Positions 38,590-47,700 of a DNA stretch of 64,000 nt are shown piece after piece. The position numbers and the translations under genes were made by a program. The stretch is taken from NCBI GenBank assembly GCA_020026435.1, contig JAHHQK010000004.1, positions 56,490-120,489 of the forward strand. Reading direction: 5' to 3'. The notes under the pieces were generated by a model. It did not search any database, had not been told where the DNA came from, and saw only the letters and a program-made list of their open reading frames with translations. Numbering within the stretch: the stretch's first letter is position 1; each line of letters begins with the position of its first letter. Origin of the DNA: Alistipes sp. Lineage in GTDB: Bacteria > Bacteroidota > Bacteroidia > Bacteroidales > Rikenellaceae.

Positions 38590-39006
38590 CTATCGCGCCA
38601 GGTGGAGGTCCGTGTGGTGATGAGCACACTCGTGACCGTGGTCGTGGTTGCCGCACTCGTGGTGCTCGTCGTGGGAAGCACAACCTACACCCGAATCACT
38701 GATCCTGCCGGCCAGGAAATCGGCCACCACGGTCTGAGGATCGCCCTGACATCCGCGAATCACACGAATGCTGTTGGCCTCCAGCTTGTTCTTGGCGCCG
38801 GGCCCCATGTTTCCGGCCAGCATCACCTCGACACCCATATTGTGAAGGTCGGCAGCAATGCCCGACTTGCAACCACAACCCTCGGGCGAATCGAGACGCT
38901 CGCTGGAGATCACCTTGCCGTCCTCGACGGTGTAGATCGTGTAATAGGCGCAGTGGCCGAAATGGTCATCGACATGACCGTCGCGTGTGGGAATTGCAAT
39001 TTTCAT
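38590..39006 (-). CDS. NifX/NifB-associated (dinitrogenase FeMo-cofactor-type) domain protein with His-rich tail
   Basis: Protein of 138 aa. MKIAIPTRDGHVDDHFGHCAY and the region around DLHNMGVEVMLAGNMGPGA match the NifX/NafY cofactor-carrier family. An extra C-terminal tail (residues about 108-138) is full of His and Cys (HDEHHECGNHDHGHECAHHH), suggesting metal binding. No nif genes are nearby, so this is not nitrogen fixation; stand-alone members may handle iron-sulfur or molybdenum clusters. It follows a ferredoxin gene by 32 nt in the same direction. Confidence 0.87.
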   Translation of the reverse strand: MKIAIPTRDGHVDDHFGHCAYYTIYTVEDGKVISSERLDSPEGCGCKSGIAADLHNMGVEVMLAGNMGPGAKNKLEANSIRVIRGCQGDPQTVVADFLAGRISDSGVGCASHDEHHECGNHDHGHECAHHHTDLHLAR

Positions 39007-39038
39007 ATCTCTCTGTATTTTTTAGTTTTTCCGCCCGA

Positions 39039-39224
39039 TCATTCCTCGATACACTGCATCGCCCCCTTGGGACAGGACTCCACGCAGAGCCCGCACTCGA
39101 TACACACCGACGTGTCCACCACGGGAAAACCCTCCTCGTTTTGGGTGATCGCACCTACGGGACAGAGCTTCATCAACGGGCAGACGTGGTTATGGGGGCA
39201 GAGGTTTTTATCGACTGAAATCAT
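39039..39224 (-). CDS. 4Fe-4S ferredoxin-like protein, 61 aa
   Basis: Starting at ATG 39224 gives 61 aa. The second cluster motif CIECGLCVESCPKGAM is standard. The first has an altered spacing, CPHNHVCPLMKLCPVGAI, with a His inside. It is cotranscribed with the NifX-like gene and probably passes electrons to, or is loaded with a cluster by, that protein. A longer frame begins upstream at 39296 but crosses the promoter. Confidence 0.87.
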   Translation of the reverse strand: MISVDKNLCPHNHVCPLMKLCPVGAITQNEEGFPVVDTSVCIECGLCVESCPKGAMQCIEE

Positions 39225-39265
39225 GCTGTTGGCGTTTGTTTGACGTTCGACTTGTTTTGACGGAT

Positions 39266-39297
39266 CAAAGGTACGGCTTATGCGGCAGCAGATCAAA
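39266..39297 (-). promoter_or_regulatory. Promoter for the ferredoxin/NifX-like pair
   Basis: On the minus strand TTTG (39297-39294), 20 nt, TACCTTTG (39273-39266). Predicted start near 39259, 35 nt before the ATG. Confidence 0.7.
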
Positions 39298-39856
39298 CAG
39301 ATTTTTTCTATCTTTCGATTGATAAAATCAATATCGCCCCGTCAAAGCCCCCTTGCCGCCCCACCGCTCTCCTTTTTTGCGGCTCTTCGCCGGGAGTTTT
39401 TCCGTAGCCTTCTTCCGATTCCACTCCGTTCTTCAGGTTTCCGCGGCCGCACCCTCTTCTCCGATTCCGCAACCCAGCCAGGTTTCCGCGACCGTTCCTT
39501 CACCTCCGCCCTCTGTTTCTCGATTCCGTCCCGAACACGACACTCCGCTTCCCCGCCCAAGCCTCTGCAAAGGACCGCCCCGCCGCATAAAAAAGGGACA
39601 CCGCCCCTCCCTTGACAGTCAAAGGAAGGAGGTGTCCGCATTTTAGAGGTTCCGGACGGGATTGTTTAAAATGGTGTGGTGGTGGGGGGGGGAGCATCCC
39701 GCCCGGAGGTGAACCCGACGGCCCAAACATATCGTCGGAGGTTCATGGTCCGGAAGTTGCAAGAAGCATGCCAAATCTCAGGAAATGAAAACTCGGGAAA
39801 ATATTTTACGACAAAAAACGTTTTATTTATAACGATTTATATTATAGGGAAAATCT
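39298..39856. other. Gene-free interval
   Basis: No supported gene. It is pyrimidine-rich on the plus strand near 39340-39560 and holds a minus-facing terminator-like hairpin (39590-39638). It has a G-run near 39683-39692 and a more AT-rich end leading into the acetyltransferase promoter. Confidence 0.5.
39590..39638 (-). terminator. Minus-facing terminator-like hairpin without an obvious gene
   Basis: GGACACC/GGTGTCC plus CCTCC/GGAGG and an inner CTTGAC/GTCAA form a long stem. TTTTTT follows on the minus strand only. No minus-strand gene ends just upstream. Confidence 0.55.
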
Positions 39857-39864
39857 TATCTTTG
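39857..39864 (+). promoter_or_regulatory. -7 box placed right before the GNAT gene
   Basis: TATCTTTG ends only 4 nt before ATG 39869. If the transcript starts 5-7 nt after the box, the mRNA is almost leaderless. Confidence 0.6.
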
Positions 39865-39868
39865 CGAC

Positions 39869-40405
39869 ATGGAAAACAAATTGACATTCCGACCGGCCAC
39901 ACCGGCCGATATGGATCGGATCGTGGAGATCATCACCCAGGCCAAGGCCCAGATCAAGGCCATGGGCAGCGACCAATGGCAGAACGGCTACCCCTCGCGG
40001 GAGAGCATTGCGGAGGATATGAAACGGGGCTACGCCTACGTCATCACCTCCACAGAGGAACACTCCGCGAAGGTGATCGCAGCCTACGGAGCCGTGGTTT
40101 TCGATGGCGAGGAGGCCTACAACCACCTCGAAGGCAAATGGCTCACCGAGGGCGACTATGTGGTGGTACACCGTCTGGCCGTGGGCGACGAATTCAAGCA
40201 TCGGGGCATGGCCACGGAGTTCATGCGCCGGGTCGAGGGCATGGCCACGATGAAGGGCGTCGGGGCTTTCCGGATCGACACCCACCGCAAGAACTCCTAC
40301 ATGGCGGGCCTGCTCACCAAGCTGGGATTCATGCTCTGCGGACGGGTATTCTACGACGGCGACGAACGTCTGGCCTACGAAAAACGCCTGGGCGGATTCT
40401 TCTGA
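39869..40405 (+). CDS. GNAT family N-acetyltransferase
   Basis: Protein of 178 aa. The GNAT fold is seen from FRPATPADMDRIVEIITQAK onwards, and the acetyl-CoA pyrophosphate loop is in VVVHRLAVGDEFKHRGMATE (the R/KxxGxG/A site). The C-terminal part FRIDTHRKNSYMAGLLTKLG and FMLCGRVFYDGDERLAYEKR is typical of GNAT proteins acting on small molecules. Substrate unknown. Its promoter is within 12 nt of the start codon. Confidence 0.9.
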   Translation: MENKLTFRPATPADMDRIVEIITQAKAQIKAMGSDQWQNGYPSRESIAEDMKRGYAYVITSTEEHSAKVIAAYGAVVFDGEEAYNHLEGKWLTEGDYVVVHRLAVGDEFKHRGMATEFMRRVEGMATMKGVGAFRIDTHRKNSYMAGLLTKLGFMLCGRVFYDGDERLAYEKRLGGFF

Positions 40406-40873
40406 TCCTACGTTTCGGGGGATCCTCCCGGGATCTTTCCTCGGGAGATATTTTCGGTGGACCAGCTCTGTTTTTTTTCGGGAAAATCCAGTCTGGAAAC
40501 GCGCAAGATCCCTTTCCCATGCCCCGCGTCCGACTTATCGTCCCCAAGCCCCGCGACACCGTAACTTTCCGCTCCGAATCCCCGGACCCGTCCGATTCGG
40601 GACCCCGGACTTCCGCCTGAAAAACGACAATACCCCGGTTCGGTATTTTCACCGACCGGGGTATTGCATACAGCATATTTCCAACCGTCACCTCCCCGTT
40701 TTCCGGCAAGGGAGAAGAGGGAATTTTATCCCGACAGAGGCCATTTTCCCGACAGGAGGCATTACGCTGCAAGGGTGTGGATTTTCCCGACAAGGCCCAT
40801 CCGCCCCCTTGCAAGGGGGCGTTCTCCGACGGCGGTATTCTTTCGGCCCGACCATCAGCCGGCCCGTTACCGC
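40406..40873. other. Gene-free interval with degenerate ATTTTCCCGACA repeats
   Basis: No supported gene. The terminator-like hairpin is at 40628-40666. Four degenerate copies of a short motif (GTTTTCCGGCAAGG, ATTTTATCCCGACAG, ATTTTCCCGACAGG, ATTTTCCCGACAAGG) lie between 40698 and 40795. Confidence 0.5.
40628..40666. terminator. Terminator between convergent genes
   Basis: CAATACCCCGGT/ACCGGGGTATTG (12 bp) plus an inner CGGT/ACCG stem. TTTTT follows on the minus strand, so it best serves the deaminase gene. Confidence 0.7.
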
Positions 40874-42199
40874 CTATTCGCGGCTCTTGCGGCAGGCCTC
40901 ACCGATACGGGCAACGGCGGCAGCAGCCTCCCCGAAGAGTTCCACGAGGTCAACACCCCGCACCTGACGGTTCTCGACAAGCAGCTCGCCGTCGACGATC
41001 ACCGTCTCGACATCGGCCGCCTTACCGCAGTAGACCAGATTCGAGACCACGTTGTGGAGGGGTTGCCAGTGGGGTTTCTGCATATCGATGACGATAACAT
41101 CGGCCAAAGCCCCCGCCTGCAACACGCCCAGCTCGCCCTCGGCATAGCCCAGGGCCCGCGCTCCGTTGACCGTGGCCATCTTCAGCACCTCGTAGGCGGG
41201 CAGCGCCACGGGCGATCCCGTCGATACCTTCTGCAGGAAGGCCGCCGTACGCATCTCCTCCATCATGTCCAGATCGTTGTTCGAGCAGGTGCCGTCGGTG
41301 GCCAGCGTCACCAGCACCCCGCCCCGCAACATACGCTCCACGGGAGCGATGCCGCTCGAAATCTTCATATTACTCTGCGGATTGTGCGACACGGCCACCC
41401 CGCGCCCGGCCAGAATGCGGATATCCTCCTCATCGACATGAATGCAATGCGCACCGATCGTATGGTCGTCCAGGATGCCCAGGCTGTCGAGGTAGCGCAC
41501 GGGGCTCATGCCCCATCTTTCGGCGATGATCCGCTCCTCGTCCTTCGTCTCGGCAATGTGGATCATGAACCTCAAGCCCAGCCTGCGGCTCAGCTCCTTG
41601 CCCTTCAGCAGGTTCTCCCGCGAGCAGGTATAGGGCGCATGAGCCGCCACGGCGATCTGCACGCGTGTCGATCCCTCGGCCAGGCTCACGGCCTGCTCCA
41701 CCTCGGGGATCACACTGTCGATGTTGTGGTCGAAATAGTTGCAGCCCAGCATGGCGCGGATGCCCATCTGCTCGACCAGGTCGACGCAGTGGTTCTGGTA
41801 GTAGTACATATCGACAAACGACGTCGTACCCCCGAGCAGCATCTCCACAATGCCGAGCTTCATGCCCAAGCATACCTCCTCGGGCGTCTGCTGCGCCTCG
41901 AAGGGCCAGATGTGGTCGTTGAGCCACTCCATGAGGGCAATGTCGTCGGCATTGCTGCGCTGGAGGGTCATGGCAGCGTGGCAGTGGGTATTGATCAGAC
42001 CCGGCATCAGAAGTTTTCCGCGGCAGTCGATCGTCCGGGCCGAGGGGTGTTCCCTCAAAAAGCGATCGGCCTCGCAAGGCGAATCGGACACGAAGTCGAT
42101 GCGGCGTCCCGTAATACCGATCGAGCCGCGAACCCAGAGCGGCTCGCCGTGGGAGGCGTTCATCGGAAGAATCGTTCCGTTGGTCAACAGTATATCCAT
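40874..42199 (-). CDS. mtaD: 5-methylthioadenosine/S-adenosylhomocysteine deaminase-like amidohydrolase
   Basis: Protein of 441 aa of the cytosine-deaminase-like amidohydrolase group. Metal site HxH in INTHCHAAMTLQRSNADD, a later His in FMIHIAETKDEE, GAHCIHVDEEDI and the Asp in TLATDGTCSNNDLDMM. The WPFEAQQTPEEV and YYQNHCVDLV regions fit the MTA/SAH deaminase subgroup (hydrolytic deamination of methylthioadenosine or adenosylhomocysteine). Other members act on other amines, so substrate identity is likely but not proven. Starts at ATG 42199. Confidence 0.88.
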   Translation of the reverse strand: MDILLTNGTILPMNASHGEPLWVRGSIGITGRRIDFVSDSPCEADRFLREHPSARTIDCRGKLLMPGLINTHCHAAMTLQRSNADDIALMEWLNDHIWPFEAQQTPEEVCLGMKLGIVEMLLGGTTSFVDMYYYQNHCVDLVEQMGIRAMLGCNYFDHNIDSVIPEVEQAVSLAEGSTRVQIAVAAHAPYTCSRENLLKGKELSRRLGLRFMIHIAETKDEERIIAERWGMSPVRYLDSLGILDDHTIGAHCIHVDEEDIRILAGRGVAVSHNPQSNMKISSGIAPVERMLRGGVLVTLATDGTCSNNDLDMMEEMRTAAFLQKVSTGSPVALPAYEVLKMATVNGARALGYAEGELGVLQAGALADVIVIDMQKPHWQPLHNVVSNLVYCGKAADVETVIVDGELLVENRQVRGVDLVELFGEAAAAVARIGEACRKSRE

Positions 42200-42351
42200 A
42201 GGTTACTTGTTTTTTTATATTCCATATATATTCAGACGGCAAAAGGCCCCGTTTCCCCCATCGGGACCGGCGGCCTTCACTGCTCAGAGGGGGGAATCCC
42301 CCGCGGGATCATCTCCCTCACCCCATATCCACAACCGCCTGCATCCGAAGA

Positions 42352-42900
42352 TTATTTTCCGTTTTTGACGCAGCGTATCAGACGGCCGTCGATCGAGTTG
42401 CCCTGGACGGTGACCACATCGCAACCGCCCACGGAGTTGGAGTAGAGGCGGATCACCTTGTTGAAGGCACCCGGCTCGCTCTTGTGGGGTTCATAGACGA
42501 TGCGCAGCACACCCTCCTCGCCGGGGGCTATGGGACGCTTCGAGTGGAAGGCCTTCAGACACGAACACGACGTGATGACACGAATCAGCACCAGTGGTGC
42601 ATCGCCCTCGTTGCGGAAGACGAATTCATGCTCCAGGTCTCCGCCCTTGCGCTCCACATCGCCGAAATTGAAGTTGGTCCGGTCCATCACCAGACGGGCC
42701 TGCGTCCGCTCGTCATCGCCCGGGATGTCGCTCCGCTCCAGACGACGCTGGGCCTGTTTCCCGGCACGCTCCATCCGCGCCGCACGACGCTCCTCGCCGT
42801 GGTTTGCGTTCCGCCCGGGATTCTGGGCCCAAAGCCCTCCTTCCACCAGCAGGCAGCACACCAGCAACACACATTTCTTGATATAAGATTTCTCCATCAT
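42352..42900 (-). CDS. DUF1573 domain exported protein
   Basis: Starting at ATG 42900 gives 182 aa with a Sec signal peptide (MMEKSYIKKCVLLVCCLLVE). An Arg-rich linker follows. The C-terminal DUF1573 domain has FNFGDVERKGGDLEHEFVFR, ITSCSCLKAFHSKRPIAPGE and IRLYSNSVGGCDVVTVQG, an Ig-like fold found in many Bacteroidetes periplasmic or surface proteins. It begins 27 nt after the tonB gene and ends the tamB operon. Function unknown. Confidence 0.85.
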   Translation of the reverse strand: MMEKSYIKKCVLLVCCLLVEGGLWAQNPGRNANHGEERRAARMERAGKQAQRRLERSDIPGDDERTQARLVMDRTNFNFGDVERKGGDLEHEFVFRNEGDAPLVLIRVITSCSCLKAFHSKRPIAPGEEGVLRIVYEPHKSEPGAFNKVIRLYSNSVGGCDVVTVQGNSIDGRLIRCVKNGK

Positions 42901-42927
42901 CGTTTTTTTGACATTAGCCCTCACGCC

Positions 42928-43608
42928 CTATTCCATGCGGAAGACATAGGTAATCGTGCCGCTCTGCACCGCAGCCTCGGCTCGCGAGAATCGGGCCTTG
43001 CGGGCCGCTTTCAGAGCCGCCGCAATCAGGTCGGCATCGTTGACCGTCGAACCCTTCGGCTCGAACGAGGCTCCGGTGACATCGCCCTCGGCGCCCACCG
43101 TCACCCGCACCACTACCTTGCCGCTCTTCGTACCGGGGTACGACGGTCGGGGCAAGGCTCCCACCAGGCCGCGGCCCTGCAACCCCTTGTCGAGGCTGTC
43201 CCATCCGTCGGCATTCAGACCCGAGCCCTTACCCGTGGTCTTCTCCTCGCCCTTTTTGGCACGGGGATTGCCTCCGTTGACGGGGTCGTCCACACCGCTC
43301 TTCGCCATCTTGAACAGGGCCTTGGGGTTGGGCGTGCGCACCTCCTTCTCCGGACCCGACGCCTGAGCCGTGCGCTCCACGGGAGCGGGCACATCGTGCT
43401 GGCGCGGCTCGGTGGGGCGGGCGGGCGGAGGCGTGGGTTTCGGCGGCTCGACAAATTCCACGAGCACCACCTCCTTCTGCCGCTCGGCAGTCCGTTTCAG
43501 ATCGAACTTCAGCAGGGCAAACGACACCCCCAGCAGCAACACATAGCTCAGTGTCGCCACCCAGGCCATACGGCGGGGTTTTCTGTCATTGGGGTCGTAA
43601 TAATACAT
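42928..43608 (-). CDS. tonB: TonB-type energy transducer
   Basis: Protein of 226 aa. One N-terminal membrane helix (WVATLSYVLLLGVSFALL), a Pro-rich stretch (EPPKPTPPPARPTEP), a charged linker and a C-terminal TonB-like domain (GKVVVRVTVGAEGDVTGAS, ending SGTITYVFRME). It links ExbB-ExbD, encoded just upstream, to outer-membrane receptors. The C-terminal domain lacks the usual YP motif of classical TonB; in Bacteroidetes this short form is common. Starts 61 nt after the exbD stop. Confidence 0.88.
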   Translation of the reverse strand: MYYYDPNDRKPRRMAWVATLSYVLLLGVSFALLKFDLKRTAERQKEVVLVEFVEPPKPTPPPARPTEPRQHDVPAPVERTAQASGPEKEVRTPNPKALFKMAKSGVDDPVNGGNPRAKKGEEKTTGKGSGLNADGWDSLDKGLQGRGLVGALPRPSYPGTKSGKVVVRVTVGAEGDVTGASFEPKGSTVNDADLIAAALKAARKARFSRAEAAVQSGTITYVFRME

Positions 43609-43669
43609 CTATCGAGAGTTTTGCCACCGGGGCGGCCGACGCTCATCCGACGCGACGGCCCGCCCGTCC

Positions 43670-44074
43670 CTAACGGGGCGTGGTGGCCAAAATAAGTTTG
43701 TACTTGTTGTTGTTGGCGATGTTGATCACCTTGACCACCTCATCGACGGCCACCGTCTTGTCGCAGTGCAGCGAAACGGTCGGGGTCTCCTGACCCTCCA
43801 GCCGCTCCTTGAGCGCACGCTCCACGCCTTCCAGCGATCCGACCTCCTTCAGCTCCACATAGTAGCGATAAGAGGAGCCGTTCTGCTGGATCGACACCGT
43901 GGTCATTGCCTTGCCCTTGAGCTGGTTGGAGCTTTTCGGCAGCATCAGCTTCAAGGCGTTGGGGTTGATCAGCGTGGTGGCGATCAGCAGGAAGAGCAAC
44001 AGGAGGAACATCAGGTCGGTCATCGACGATGCCGAGAATGATTTTTCGACCTTTGATCCGTGTTTGATAGCCAT
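43670..44074 (-). CDS. exbD: Biopolymer transporter ExbD
   Basis: Protein of 134 aa with one N-terminal membrane helix containing the conserved Asp (SSMTDLMFLLLLFLLIATT). The Asp shuttles protons to drive the motor. The C-terminal periplasmic domain contains LHCDKTVAVDEVVKVI. It starts 6 nt after exbB. Confidence 0.93.
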   Translation of the reverse strand: MAIKHGSKVEKSFSASSMTDLMFLLLLFLLIATTLINPNALKLMLPKSSNQLKGKAMTTVSIQQNGSSYRYYVELKEVGSLEGVERALKERLEGQETPTVSLHCDKTVAVDEVVKVINIANNNKYKLILATTPR

Positions 44075-44080
44075 AATACC

Positions 44081-44758
44081 TTACTTTTGAACGGGTTGAT
44101 TGAGAATATCCATGAATGCGATCGAGTTGGCCTCCATCTGGAAGACGAGTTTCTCGATGCGGGCCACCAGGTAGTTGTAGCCGAAGTAGGCCGGAATACC
44201 CACCAGAAGACCCATGACCGTGGTCACCATCGCCACATACATACCGCTCGACAGCAGACCCAGGTCGACCGTACCTCCGGCCGCCGACATATCCATAAAC
44301 GTCTCGACCATACCCAGCACCGTGCCGAGGAATCCGATCATGGGAGCACCTCCGGCGATGGTCGCCAGGAACGGAAGTCCGTTTTCGAGTTTCGATACCT
44401 CGAGGTTGGCCACATTCTCGATGGCCGTCTGCACGTCGCTCATCGGGCGGCCAATGCGCACGATACCCTTCTCGACCATACGCGCGATGGGGGTGTCGGT
44501 CTTGCGGCAGAGGTTGACCGCCACACCGATCTTACCCTCCGAGATATAGTCGCGGATGCGGTTCATGAAGTTCATGTCCAGCACCGAGGCCTTGCGGATG
44601 GCCATGAAACGCTCGACAAAGATAAAAATCGTGATGCCGCCCAGGATCAGCAACGGCCACATGAGCCAGCCACCCTTGGTGAACAACGACCAAAGTCCGA
44701 TTTGGGTCTCTTCAGTTACGGCCACCGCCTCTCCGGCAGCCTGCAAAAAATTGATCAT
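44081..44758 (-). CDS. exbB: MotA/TolQ/ExbB proton channel protein
   Basis: Protein of 225 aa with three membrane helices. N-terminal helix GGWLMWPLLILGGITIFIFV; later helices MIGFLGTVLGMVETFMDMSA and MYVAMVTTVMGLLVGIPAYF, which carry the family's proton-path signature. It forms the ring around ExbD. It starts 35 nt after tamB. Confidence 0.95.
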   Translation of the reverse strand: MINFLQAAGEAVAVTEETQIGLWSLFTKGGWLMWPLLILGGITIFIFVERFMAIRKASVLDMNFMNRIRDYISEGKIGVAVNLCRKTDTPIARMVEKGIVRIGRPMSDVQTAIENVANLEVSKLENGLPFLATIAGGAPMIGFLGTVLGMVETFMDMSAAGGTVDLGLLSSGMYVAMVTTVMGLLVGIPAYFGYNYLVARIEKLVFQMEANSIAFMDILNQPVQK

Positions 44759-44793
44759 AGTTTTCTTATTTTTATTGTTGTTTTTTCGGTTTC

Positions 44794-47700
44794 TTATCGT
44801 TTCCCGTCCGCTGTCACCAGTGCGGGGGTCTTGTCGTCCGAGGGAATTCGTCCGAAGCGCACGCCACGGGCCGCGGAATCGGCGGGCAGCGTCTCCAGCA
44901 CCTCATCCGAAAGCAAGACCACCCCCTCGCCGCGACGGGCGGCCTCACGGGCACGGCGGCGCTCCTCGCGGCGGGCCTTGCGTTTCTTGTTGGTGAAACG
45001 CTCCCTGATACGGTGGCGGAAATCGCGGAAGTTATTGAAATCCTCCTTGAAGTAGATGCCGATACCGGTTTCCTGCAAACCCTGGTTCTCGTCAAATCGG
45101 TCGATCGTCTGCGTGAAGGCCTTCAGCTTGAGCGCACCCGCGCGGTCGATCAGATAGGTGATATAGGCCTCGCCCATGAAGTTCGACATCGAGTTGCTCT
45201 TCACGGCCTGTTTGTTGTCGATCACGTAGTTACCCTCGACCTCGACGAACAGGCGGTCGTTAATCAGGCTCTTCGACACTCCGAAATCGACCTCATCGCC
45301 CGTCATCTCCGACTTGGGGCGGTAGTCGATGAAGATATCGTAGCCATTGGTCGAGAGCAGGTTGCTCAGCTGGCGCGAGAGCAGCTCCAGACCCGTATTG
45401 TAGGAGACCGATGCGCCGATGTTCTGCGACGAGGAGTTGTTCTCCGACATGAAGCTCTTGAAGAGCAGCAGGTAGAGGAACTGCATATCGACCGTCTCGG
45501 GCGAATTCATCGCCGTGGAGACCAGCGCCTGCGTCTCGGGGTCGGCACCCGGCACCCTCACGTCGAAGTTGACCGACGGATTCGTCAGCCAGTCGTTGAG
45601 CAGGATGACGCACTCGACCGGCACGCCGCGATCGGCCGACTGACGGTCCTCGCCCGTACCCAGCAGGGGTTGCAGGGAGGCCTTGAGCTTATAGACGGCC
45701 TCGATGTCGAGGGCGGCGTTGAGCGGCGACCCCGTCCAGCGGATCGTCGAACCGGGCGTGACGACGAACTTGCGGTTCAGGATGCGTTGCAGCGAGAAGA
45801 GGAAACTTCCCTGGCTGATGATATAGTCACCATACATCTCGAAGAGGTTCATCGAGGGATTGATCTGCATGTTGAGCGTACCCTCGCCCTTGGCCTTCAG
45901 CGTATTGCCCGACACGGACAGCTCCAGGTCGACATTGGGCCGCACATCGAGCGAGAGGTTGATGTTCATCTGGCTGGCCGCACCCGCCACCTTCTTGCGG
46001 CGGCGTTCAAAGGCCTTTTTCTTCTGAAGCACCAGGTCGACGGTGTCGATCAGTTCGGGCTTTTTGAAGGTCACGAAACTGGCGTTCGAGATATTGGATT
46101 TGCTCGACAGCGGCATGAAGAACGACGAATTGTCGTCGGTCACGGCCGAAATATCCATGTTGACCCGGCCCTTTTTGCCCCGTATGCGGGCATCGCCCGT
46201 GGCATGGACCTTACCATAGAAGAAGTCGTTGTCTTGTTCGTCGGTGTTAAGCACCAGCATCTTCTCGGGCGAGACCTTGATGTCGTAGGCTATGTTCGAC
46301 AGATGGCTCAGATCCAGTCCGAAGTCCATCAGACCGCGGTTACCCTCCTCGTCGTAGACCGGCACGCGGGTGGCCGAAAAGCGGCTGCCGCGGACATCGA
46401 TACGGGCCGCGGGCATCTTGTAGGTCACCTGTGTGAAGTCGACGGAGGTCTGCAGATCCTTGGCCAGGATATAGCCCGACAGGTCGGCATTGCGGCGCTG
46501 GCCCTGCAACACCAGGTCGGCCGACGAGGTGCCGCTCGTCGAGGAGATCACGCCCGAGAGCAGCGGGTCGAGCAGTCCCATATTGAGGCTGTCGACCGAC
46601 AGGCGGGCATAGTAGCGCACGCGGTCCGGGACGTAGAATCCCCGCACGAGCGTATCGCCCCTCTGGCGGTTGGTGACATAGACCCCCGCACGGTTACGCC
46701 GGATGTCCCAGTTCGAGGTGAGCCTCAGCGGCGGGGCCTGGAGTCCGTTGACGGCCAGGCTGTCCACGTGGATGTCGGCCGAGATCTCGCCTCGTCCCAG
46801 CATGGCCTTCATCACAGCCTCACCGCTCGTGCGGCCCGAAATGGCGTAGCCCATGCGGTCAGTGATCTGAGAGAAGGGTTCCAGGTCGAAGTTTCTCAGA
46901 CGCAGGACGATCGAATCCTGAGGATTACGCGAGGCCACACCGTCGAGCAGAAGATCCTGGCGGCTGTTCATCACGTAGAACTTGTTGATCGACACACGGG
47001 CCGTATCGAGCAGGATGCGGCGGGCGAAGACCTGCCAGGTGCGGTCGCCCAGGGTGATCGACGAGGGCAGGATGCGGATGTCGACCATCGGACCATAGGG
47101 GCCCGCCTCGTCGGTCATTCCGGCGCGGAAGCCCACGCGGCCCGAGAACCGGCGGTCCGTGTCGTTGAATCCCGTCGAGAGCTGCACCGTGCCGTTGCGG
47201 GCGCCTCCCGTAGCCGAGAAGTGCGGCAGATGGACAGCTCCGGCGTAGAGATCCTCGGCCGAGGCGTAGATCGAGAGCGAATCGCCGCGGTTCGAGGAGT
47301 TGACATTGAGACGGGTGGCCAGGAAGTGATTGCGCTCGATGTATTCCGAGGCTGCACGGAAGAGCAGCTTGTCGGTCGCGGGGTTGAACTGCAACCTCAG
47401 ACTCGATCCGTCGGCCACCTGCAATCCCGGAGAGATGGCATCGGCTATGGGGTTGAAATTGTGGATGCGCACGGTCAGCTCCGAATAGCTGTCGGCCAGG
47501 GGCATGGGTTTCATCAAGCGTTTGAGTCCGCCCGAGCGGTCCAGCATCGGGAAATACTTCTCGAAGCTCTGTTTCAGATAGTGGAACACGTCCATATAGC
47601 TCAGACGGCTGCGGAAACGGGCATCCAGGAAGTCCGACTTCAGGTCGATATTCTTATGGTGGTCGTCGTTCTTGCCCTTGAGCACCAGTTTCTTGCACTC

